From NCBI GenBank assembly GCA_021779235.1, contig JAJYBA010000033.1:1-12263 (forward strand): DNA of 12,263 nt, given 5' to 3'. Below, in pieces: positions 1-5,594 of the stretch. This DNA is from Bacillota bacterium (GTDB taxonomy: Bacteria > Bacillota > Clostridia > Clostridiales > Clostridiaceae). The notes below the pieces were generated by a model. It had not been told where the DNA came from, searched no databases, and saw nothing but the letters and a program-made list of their open reading frames with translations. How positions within the stretch are numbered: the first letter of the stretch is position 1; every line of letters starts with the position of its first letter. The position numbers were made by a program, and so were the translations under genes.

Positions 1-98
1 CACCTAATGAAAGAACCTTTAAAAGTGAATTAATAAAGGCAGCAGCTATGTATGCTGTTATACCTAGTTTGTATGTGAAAAGACAGAGAATAGTGTAA
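1..98 (+). CDS. C-terminal end of an M20-type peptidase/hydrolase (possibly YgeY-like), cut by the window edge
   Basis: Only the last 31 codons are present, in the frame that ends at TAA 96-98. The visible peptide begins P-N-E and continues into an amphipathic helix, ELIKAAAMYAVIPSLYV. This pattern, a PNE followed about ten residues later by a Leu/Ile-Lys-Ala-Ala-x-x-Tyr-Ala helix, is the usual C-terminus of M20 metallopeptidases, where a metal-binding His stands just before the APNE motif (that His would lie outside the window). YgeY, an M20-type hydrolase, is commonly found beside dihydropyrimidinase-like and xanthine dehydrogenase genes, which fits the downstream genes. The family call rests on one short motif plus context, and the rest of the protein is not visible. 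Confidence 0.45.
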   Translation, partial: PNERTFKSELIKAAAMYAVIPSLYVKRQRIV

Positions 99-119
99 CA
101 AACTATTATAAACTAAGTG

Positions 120-354
120 TTTTTTCTTAGATTAAGCTATAACGAAAAGTACATATTGCTTGAAATGCTTTCACGTCACCAAGTAATTCTAAAATTTATT
201 TGCATATGCATCTGCTAAAAAATACAAACTCGTTTCACTCAAACATGTATTTTTCTTCACGCATATGCAAATAAAATAAATTAAGAATTACTAAGGCTTA
301 TTCAAATGCATTCTACGCAATATATACTTTTGTTAGCATAATCTAAGAAAAAAA
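120..354. repeat. 235-bp imperfect palindrome (possible MITE-like element or giant hairpin)
   Basis: The left arm (about 120-230) and the reverse complement of the right arm (about 246-354) align with only scattered mismatches and short gaps. Matching blocks include TTTTTTCTTAGATTA, CATATTGC against TATATTGC, AGTAATTCT, TTTGCATATGC, and AAAAATACA, which pairs with TGTATTTTT around a 19-base loop at 227-245. It fills almost all of the gap between the upstream stop codon and the amidohydrolase. No protein is encoded. The left arm starts, and the right arm ends, in T-rich/A-rich runs, so there is no U-tract after the hairpin on the plus strand and it is not a standard plus-strand terminator. It could be a non-autonomous mobile repeat or a large RNA hairpin. 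Confidence 0.7.
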
Positions 355-487
355 TAGTTAATTTATATAAATATAGTTGATGTGGACGATTAATCTTATC
401 AGTTCATTGTCAATTGTCATCTATCCAAAAGAAAAGAAAATTATGTACAAGCATGCGCTTAAAGAAGAGAGGAGAGGGTGTAATAAG

Positions 488-1804
488 ATGTTTGATTTAG
501 GAATTGTAAATGGAAGGATATATATAGAAGGTCATTGGTATGAAGGAAATCTGTATATAAAGGATAATAAAATATCAACTATTTCACATGCAGTGCTAGA
601 AGCAAAAGAAGAATATGATGCAAAGAGAATGGACATATTACCAGGATTTATTGATCCTCATGTACATTTTGAGCTTACAACTGGGAGCCATACCTCAGTA
701 GATGATTTTTATAGTGGCTCAATAGCTGCAGCTTTTGGGGGTATTACAACTTATATTGATTTTTTAGACCCAGTAGAAAGCAATGTAGGATTAAAGAAAA
801 CGTTTAATGAAAGAATGGCTTTGGCTAAGGATAGTGTTATTGACTATGCCTTTCATGCAACCATTGCTGATCTAAAAGAAGAACCCAATAGCTTTATCAG
901 TGAAGCTAAGGCACTGGGAATTCCTACAATAAAGCTATTTACCACTTATTCAAGTTCCAATAGGCGTACAAATGATAGGATTATAGACAAGCTTTTAAGA
1001 ATTACTAAAGAAACAGGAACCCTTTTACTTGCGCATTCAGAAAATGATGGACTAGTACTTGAAGGCCGGAAGATACACGTGTTACAGCATGAAGGTTCAA
1101 GACCAGCATTGGCAGAAATAAGTGAGGTTATAAAGCTTGCTGAAATGACCAAGTATAGGGATGGAAGGATGTATATTGTGCATACCACTTGTGGGACAAC
1201 TGTTGAAAGACTTAAAGAAAATTATAAGTGTATTCTCAATAAAGATTTTATTATAGAAAGTTGTCCTCATTACTTTATGTTTTCTTCTTCTAAGTATCTA
1301 CAGAGGGACGGGTATTTGTACACAATGACTCCACCGCTTCGAAGTGAAAGGGAAGTAAAGAAATTAAATGCTCAAATAGATAATATTTTTACTATAGGTA
1401 CAGATCACTGTCCTTTTAATTCCTCGGAAAAAAACAAAGAATTTGTTAATGAAGTTCCAATGGGAATAGGAGGAGTAGAATATTCTTTCCCACTTATGTA
1501 CGCAAGGTTTGGAGAAAAGATAATTGATAAGTTCACAAAAAATCCTGCAATGACACATGGCTTGTATCCTAAAAAAGGGACCCTGCTTCCAGGAGCAGAT
1601 GCAGATATAGTTGTATTTGATCCAAATGATCATCATATTATAAAGGATAATCATTCAAAGGTAGACTACAATCTTTACAAAAATATGGAGTTAACAGGAA
1701 AGGTATGTAGTACTATTTCTAAGGGAAAATTTGTAGTTAGAGATGGTGTTTTTATAGGGGGAGAGGGTGAATACCTAACTCGGGAGTTGAGGGTGAATCA
1801 TTGA
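488..1804 (+). CDS. hydA: Dihydropyrimidinase/hydantoinase-family cyclic amidohydrolase
   Basis: A 438-residue metal-dependent hydrolase of the amidohydrolase superfamily, expected to open cyclic amide rings (dihydropyrimidines, hydantoins or purine-derived rings) in the cytoplasm. All metal-site residues of the family are present in order: H58 and H60 in GFIDPHVHFE, K149 (the lysine that is carboxylated) in TIKLFTTYSS, H183 in LLLAHSE, H232 in YIVHTT, and D306 in IGTDHCPF. The ESCPHY motif (257-262) is also typical. Length is slightly under the usual 450-470. I chose ATG 488 because it has a purine-rich site (471-478) and the protein starts at the normal family position; the frame stays open upstream to TTG 377, but those 37 codons do not look like family sequence. 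Related genes in purine clusters are called hyuA or ygeZ; the exact substrate is not determinable here. Confidence 0.85.
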   Translation: MFDLGIVNGRIYIEGHWYEGNLYIKDNKISTISHAVLEAKEEYDAKRMDILPGFIDPHVHFELTTGSHTSVDDFYSGSIAAAFGGITTYIDFLDPVESNVGLKKTFNERMALAKDSVIDYAFHATIADLKEEPNSFISEAKALGIPTIKLFTTYSSSNRRTNDRIIDKLLRITKETGTLLLAHSENDGLVLEGRKIHVLQHEGSRPALAEISEVIKLAEMTKYRDGRMYIVHTTCGTTVERLKENYKCILNKDFIIESCPHYFMFSSSKYLQRDGYLYTMTPPLRSEREVKKLNAQIDNIFTIGTDHCPFNSSEKNKEFVNEVPMGIGGVEYSFPLMYARFGEKIIDKFTKNPAMTHGLYPKKGTLLPGADADIVVFDPNDHHIIKDNHSKVDYNLYKNMELTGKVCSTISKGKFVVRDGVFIGGEGEYLTRELRVNH

Positions 1805-1857
1805 GGTTTACAACGAAGGTATAGCACCTCTTTTTAGTACTCATAAAGTTAATACTA

Positions 1858-1906
1858 ACACCTTACTGTCAGATATATATAATATTTGAAGGTAAGGTGT
1901 CTTTTT
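1858..1906 (+). terminator. Rho-independent terminator after the amidohydrolase gene
   Basis: A perfect 9-bp stem, ACACCTTAC (1858-1866) with GTAAGGTGT (1892-1900), closes a 25-base AT-rich loop and is followed by CTTTTT. The loop itself can pair weakly (AGATAT with ATATTT). A smaller AGGT/ACCT hairpin with a T5 run lies just upstream at about 1817-1835. This separates the amidohydrolase from the regulator gene. Confidence 0.75.
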
Positions 1907-1964
1907 ATAACTTAATCTTTACATATATAAATATGAGTCATATTTATAGAGATAAATTATAATT

Positions 1965-2061
1965 ATGAAGGTGAAAGCATTTAGGAGTGTGACCGATAAT
2001 ATATAATGAGTCTGTTAACAAATGTTCTACTATCAGAATATCCTAAATGCCGAACCTTCAT
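1965..2061 (+). other. Structured intergenic element with a two-part long-range stem
   Basis: ATGAAGGT (1965-1972) pairs perfectly with ACCTTCAT (2054-2061), and GCATTTAGGA (1977-1986) pairs perfectly with TCCTAAATGC (2041-2050). The two helices are separated by a fixed internal loop, GAAA on one side and CGA on the other. The 54-base apical region shows no equally strong pairing. There is no U-tract after it, so it is not a terminator. It could be the 5' leader of the regulator mRNA or a stand-alone RNA. I do not recognise it as a known riboswitch class. The remainder of the 1907-2215 gap is AT-rich; a weak sigma-A-like TTGCCA (2106-2111) and GATTAT (2128-2133) pair is the only promoter candidate for the regulator, and no convincing gene is present. 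Confidence 0.5.
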
Positions 2062-2215
2062 GGGAAGCTTAAAATTACCGCTGAATGGTTATATCATTTT
2101 TATATTTGCCATTAATAGTTATTTATGGATTATTACCTTTACTTAGATATACGGAAAGTTTAAAATTAGTATTATGAAGAGTTTGAATTATTATTTACTC
2201 ATGGGGGTGGCAGTA

Positions 2216-3973
2216 TTGAACTCGATATTAAAAGACATACAAGAAGCGGTAATTAAGTATGCAAATATTTTATCGCAGATTCTTCAAGTTGAAGTTGAAA
2301 TAGTAGACGATAATTTAATTAGGATAGCAGGTACAGGGATTTATAAAGATAAAATAGATGTAGATATATCTGACGCGGGGTACGTTTATAAAAAAGTTAT
2401 GAAATCTGGAAAGTCTCAGATTATCTATGAACCAGGAGAAGATAATCTTTGTGTACCTTGCCCCAAAAGAGGTTTCTGTGGGGAAAAATTTGAAATGAGT
2501 ACACCTATAAAATTAAAGGAAGATACCATAGGTGTTATTGGGCTAATATGCATTAATGACAACCAAAAGGAACACCTGATGGAGAATTTTGATGTATATA
2601 TGGCTTTCTTGCAGCAGATTTCTGAGTTTATAAGTAGCACTGCCTATGAAAAAAGAGAAAAAATGAGAACGCAGAGCTTGCTGCAACTTCTCAATTTGGT
2701 GGTTGATAAAACTGAGCAAGGGTTAATAATATTAAACAAAGACAATTGTATTACACATATAAATGAAAGTGGATTAAAAGAACTAAATTTATCAGGAAAT
2801 TTTATAAATCGCAAAGTAGAAATTAAGGCAAGTGGTGATAATGTTTTTGATCTTCAAGAGTACAAATTGATGGTAGATAAGGAGGTTTTCTTTGTTGTTG
2901 GAAGTATATATCCTATAAGATTTAATGAAGTAGAATATGATAGAATGTTTTTCTTTCAAGATGCAAAGAAGCTTAAAGAGAAGTTATCAAATTTTACTGC
3001 CTTCAATAAAGGAATAAATAGCAGAGATATTTTTGGAAAATCAAAAGAGATTCAAAAATTAAAGCAAAATGTTAAGAAGATTGCTATTTCTACATCTACA
3101 GTACTTATAACTGGGGAAAGTGGTGTTGGAAAAGAGATGTTTGCAAGAGCTATACATGATGAAAGTAATAGAAAAGACAAACCTTTTATTGCTATAAATT
3201 GTGGAGCTATTCCAGATATGCTTCTTGAAAGCGAACTTTTTGGATATGCAAAAGGTGCTTTTACAGGCGCAGATCCTATGGGCAAAATAGGTAAGTTTGA
3301 ATTTGCTAATAAGGGTACTATATTGTTAGATGAGATAGGGGATATGCCTCTTTACCTCCAGACTAAACTTTTAAGAGTGCTGCAAGAGAGAAGCATTACA
3401 AGAGTAGGTTCAAATAAAACTATTGATATTGATGTTAGGGTGCTTGCAGCAACAAATAAAGATTTAGTAAAAGCAATAAAAGAAAATAAATTCAGGGAGG
3501 ATTTATACTATAGATTAAACGTAATCCCTCTTGAAATACCTCCTTTGCGAGAAAGAAAGGAAGATATAAAACCACTCATAGAAGCTTTCATTGAGAAATA
3601 TTGCAATTTATTTAATAAAAATTTTTTAAATATAAAATTATCCGAAGACACATGGGAAGTATTTTATAACTATAGGTGGCCTGGTAATGTGAGAGAACTG
3701 GAGAATACTGTAGAATACATTATCAATATGGTGGGCACTGATGGTATAATAACAAAAGAGATTCTACCTAAAAGTATTCTTCATAATAAAATTAATATTT
3801 TTAATAATGATGATGAGATATATACACTAAAATACCTTGAAAAAAATGCAATAAAAAATGCCTTAGATAAATATGGTACAAGCACTGAAGGAAAAAAAAT
3901 TGTAGCAACAAAGCTAGGAATAGGGATAGCGACCTTATATAGGAAAATTGAAGAATATAATTTATCAAAATGA
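2216..3973 (+). CDS. Sigma-54-dependent enhancer-binding transcriptional activator (sensor, AAA+, Fis-type HTH)
   Basis: A 585-residue bacterial enhancer-binding protein. An N-terminal sensor region (about 1-145) contains a C79-x2-C82-x5-C88 cluster; a PAS-like region follows (about 155-260). The AAA+ domain (about 275-500) has Walker A GESGVGKE (300-307), the sigma-54-contacting GAFTGA loop (347-352), Walker B GTILLDEIGD (367-376), FREDLYYRL (426-434) and WPGNVREL (488-495). A Fis-type helix-turn-helix ends the protein (about 537-583). All ATPase and sigma-54 contact motifs are intact, so it should be an active activator. I prefer TTG 2216, with GGGGGTGG at 2203-2210; ATG 2174 in the same frame lacks a ribosome site and adds 14 unlikely residues. 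It probably binds the three palindromes directly downstream and activates the promoter at 4133. The inducer is unknown. Confidence 0.9.
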   Translation: MNSILKDIQEAVIKYANILSQILQVEVEIVDDNLIRIAGTGIYKDKIDVDISDAGYVYKKVMKSGKSQIIYEPGEDNLCVPCPKRGFCGEKFEMSTPIKLKEDTIGVIGLICINDNQKEHLMENFDVYMAFLQQISEFISSTAYEKREKMRTQSLLQLLNLVVDKTEQGLIILNKDNCITHINESGLKELNLSGNFINRKVEIKASGDNVFDLQEYKLMVDKEVFFVVGSIYPIRFNEVEYDRMFFFQDAKKLKEKLSNFTAFNKGINSRDIFGKSKEIQKLKQNVKKIAISTSTVLITGESGVGKEMFARAIHDESNRKDKPFIAINCGAIPDMLLESELFGYAKGAFTGADPMGKIGKFEFANKGTILLDEIGDMPLYLQTKLLRVLQERSITRVGSNKTIDIDVRVLAATNKDLVKAIKENKFREDLYYRLNVIPLEIPPLRERKEDIKPLIEAFIEKYCNLFNKNFLNIKLSEDTWEVFYNYRWPGNVRELENTVEYIINMVGTDGIITKEILPKSILHNKINIFNNDDEIYTLKYLEKNAIKNALDKYGTSTEGKKIVATKLGIGIATLYRKIEEYNLSK

Positions 3974-3976
3974 TAA
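3962..3976. promoter_or_regulatory. Candidate upstream activator site 1 for the sigma-54 regulator
   Basis: TTATCAAAATGATAA is a perfect inverted repeat (TTATCA-AAA-TGATAA) and is identical to the copy at 4029. It overlaps the last codons and the TGA stop (3971-3973) of the regulator gene. Its centre lies about 166 bp upstream of the -24 element. Dyad sites of this size, 80-200 bp upstream of a -24/-12 promoter, are what enhancer-binding proteins normally use; the assignment to this regulator is inferred from adjacency. Confidence 0.6.
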
Positions 3977-4024
3977 ATTATTAATAATTAACGCTTTGAG
4001 TGACTGAAAATTCAAACAAAAGGC

Positions 4025-4069
4025 AAAATTATCAAAATGATAATATTTATCATTTTGATAATTTTTTTT
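4025..4069 (+). terminator. Long AT-rich hairpin with T8 tail: regulator-gene terminator that also contains two activator sites
   Basis: Two 19-base arms (4025-4043 and 4047-4065) are perfectly complementary around a TAT loop, and the sequence runs into eight T residues (4062-4069). This has the form of an intrinsic terminator for the regulator transcript, although the stem is nearly all A-T. The arms contain the dyads TTATCAAAATGATAA (4029-4043) and TTATCATTTTGATAA (4047-4061). Confidence 0.6.
4029..4061. promoter_or_regulatory. Candidate upstream activator sites 2 and 3 for the sigma-54 regulator
   Basis: Two dyads of the form TTATCA-N3-TGATAA, centred at 4036 and 4054, are 18 bp apart and inverted with respect to each other in their central triplet. 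They lie about 100 and 80 bp upstream of the -24 element at 4134. Together with the copy at 3962 they make three copies of one 15-bp palindrome in a 100-bp stretch, which is very unlikely by chance. The natural ligand is the HTH of the regulator encoded immediately upstream (inference). Confidence 0.65.
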
Positions 4070-4132
4070 ACGGTTTTTTTTAAAATACATTGGGGAAGTG
4101 TTGATATCAGGCATCCTGTCCTCAATATATTT

Positions 4133-4148
4133 TGGCATAGTTATTGCT
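4133..4148 (+). promoter_or_regulatory. Sigma-54 (-24/-12) promoter of the PLP enzyme operon
   Basis: TGGCATAGTTATTGCT matches the sigma-54 consensus TGGCAC-N5-TTGCW at all but one position. The invariant GG (4134-4135) and GC (4146-4147) are separated by exactly 10 bases. Transcription would begin near 4159, giving a leader of about 93 bases before the ATG at 4252. The site follows three palindromic activator sites and a sigma-54 activator gene, which strongly supports the call. Confidence 0.85.
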
Positions 4149-4251
4149 TAATATATTATTGAGAATTAAAAAAAGATGGAGATGTTTGTTAGATAACAGG
4201 CATCATCAAAGTATATTTCATTGTGAATTTATTATGAAAAGGAGGGAACTT

Positions 4252-5490
4252 ATGAAAAAAATTAAACATTTAAAATGCTCTAAATGTGGCTCAGTTGTAA
4301 GTGAAGAGGTTATGTATAATTGCCCACACTGTGGCACGGAAGGCACCCTTGATGTTATTTATGATATGGATTTAATTAAGAAAGAATTAACTAAAGAATA
4401 TTTAAAGGAAAATAAGGATCCTAACATATGGAGGTATATTCCGATTCTTCCACTAGAGGGATTAAAGGGAGCAGCTCCACTACAAATAGGTTCTACGCCA
4501 CTTTACAAATCTAGTAGATTAGAAAAATTTCTAAATATAAAAAATGTTTACATAAAAGATGAAGGAAGAAATCCTACTGCTTCCTTTAAGGATAGAGCTT
4601 CAGCTGTAGGAGTTGCAAAAGCTATAGAGCTTAAAAAAGATGTAATATGTGCTGCCTCCACAGGTAATGCAGCATCTTCAGTATCTGGCTTTGCAGCCTG
4701 TATGGGTATTGAAAATTATATTTTTGTTCCTGAGGCAATTCCAGAAGGAAAGCTTGCACAACTTTTAGTGTTTGGAAGCAAGGTAATTTTAGTAGATGGA
4801 GACTATGATACAGCCTTTGATTTTTGTTTAAAGGCAGTAGATCATTTTGGATGGTATAACAGAAGCTGTGCAATTAACCCATATTTAGTTGAGGGTAAGA
4901 AAACAGCGGCTTTTGAAATATGTGAGCAGCTTGATTTCAAAGTTCCAGATAAAGTAATTATGTCTGTTGGTGATGGCTGCTCTATTGCAGGGGTATGGAA
5001 GGGTTTCAAGGAATTCTATGACCTTGGCATAATAGACAAGCTACCAGTAATGGTATCAGTACAAGCAGAGGGATCAAATCCTGTGAATAGAGCCTTTAGA
5101 GATAATAAAGATGAGTTTGACTATGTGGCTCCAAAAACAATAGCAGACAGTATCTCCGTTGGTATACCAAGAAATGGGTACAAGGCACTTAATGCATTAA
5201 AGGAAAGTAAGGGAATTGCAGTGGATGTAAGTGATGAAGAAATATTAAATGCCATGACAATTCTTGCAAGACATACAGGAGTATTTGGTGAACCCGCAGG
5301 AGTTACAGCCTTTGCAGGACTTATGAAACTGGCTGGTACAGGAACTATAGCACCGGATGAAAGTGTAGCATTTATTGTTTCAGGTAGTGGGCTTAAGGAT
5401 GTAAAATCCGCTCAAAAGGCTGTTACAAAGCCAGATAAGATCAAGCCAGAACTAGATTTACTTATTAACTATTTAGAAGAACATAAATAG
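4252..5490 (+). CDS. Threonine synthase-like fold-type-II PLP enzyme with N-terminal zinc ribbon
   Basis: A 412-residue cytoplasmic PLP enzyme. An N-terminal zinc ribbon has C9-x2-C12 and C24-x2-C27. The Schiff-base lysine is K113 in NPTASFKDRAS; the substrate loop is ASTGNAASS (135-143), the phosphate-binding loop is SVGDGCSIAG (238-247), and EPAG (347-350) and VSGSGLKD (377-384) follow. This architecture is shared by class-II threonine synthases and related lyases. ATG 4252 has a good site (AGGAGGG) six bases upstream; in-frame starts from 4144 fall inside the sigma-54 promoter and are excluded. It is the first gene of a sigma-54 operon whose second gene is another PLP enzyme, and no homoserine pathway genes are nearby. 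A catabolic beta- or gamma-elimination/replacement reaction therefore seems more likely than threonine biosynthesis. The substrate is unassigned. Confidence 0.8.
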   Translation: MKKIKHLKCSKCGSVVSEEVMYNCPHCGTEGTLDVIYDMDLIKKELTKEYLKENKDPNIWRYIPILPLEGLKGAAPLQIGSTPLYKSSRLEKFLNIKNVYIKDEGRNPTASFKDRASAVGVAKAIELKKDVICAASTGNAASSVSGFAACMGIENYIFVPEAIPEGKLAQLLVFGSKVILVDGDYDTAFDFCLKAVDHFGWYNRSCAINPYLVEGKKTAAFEICEQLDFKVPDKVIMSVGDGCSIAGVWKGFKEFYDLGIIDKLPVMVSVQAEGSNPVNRAFRDNKDEFDYVAPKTIADSISVGIPRNGYKALNALKESKGIAVDVSDEEILNAMTILARHTGVFGEPAGVTAFAGLMKLAGTGTIAPDESVAFIVSGSGLKDVKSAQKAVTKPDKIKPELDLLINYLEEHK

Positions 5491-5498
5491 AATTCTTA

Positions 5499-5548
5499 GT
5501 TCCAAGGGATGATTTACCTTTGAAGTTTAGACATCATCATCTAGGAAC
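5499..5548 (+). other. Intercistronic hairpin between the two PLP enzyme genes
   Basis: GTTCC (5499-5503) pairs with GGAAC (5544-5548), and GATGAT (5508-5513) pairs with ATCATC (5536-5541), with a small asymmetric internal loop and a 22-base terminal loop. There is no T-run after it, so it should not stop transcription. It may stabilise or process the mRNA between the two cistrons. The rest of the 5491-5594 spacer holds only the ribosome site GGGGAGGG (5581-5588). Confidence 0.45.
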
Positions 5549-5594
5549 GTAACCATAGAATAAATAAAGTTATATATTAAGGGGAGGGTTTTAT

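Noticed and set aside
377..487. In-frame TTG/ATG starts upstream of the amidohydrolase ATG at 488
   Set aside because: No ribosome site precedes them, the encoded residues do not look like the family N-terminus, and ATG 488 has a purine-rich site and places the metal-binding His residues at the normal distance.
1965..2006. 13-codon open frame starting at ATG 1965
   Set aside because: No ribosome site is present and the sequence is explained by the stem that pairs 1965-1986 with 2041-2061; a leader peptide cannot be excluded but is not supported.
1990..2060. Possible purine riboswitch, prompted by TATAAT-like and TTCTAC-like words inside the structured element
   Set aside because: The three-way junction, the two conserved loop-loop hairpins and the closing P1 with its conserved junction bases cannot be drawn; the long stem found here has a different layout.
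4108..4204. 8-base direct repeat CAGGCATC at 4108 and 4197 flanking the sigma-54 promoter
   Set aside because: It is short, has no symmetry shared with the activator dyads, and can occur by chance in a region of this length.
4144..4251. In-frame extension of the threonine-synthase-like protein to 4144
   Set aside because: The extra codons overlap the -12 element and would start upstream of the predicted transcript start; ATG 4252 has a strong AGGAGGG site directly before the zinc ribbon.
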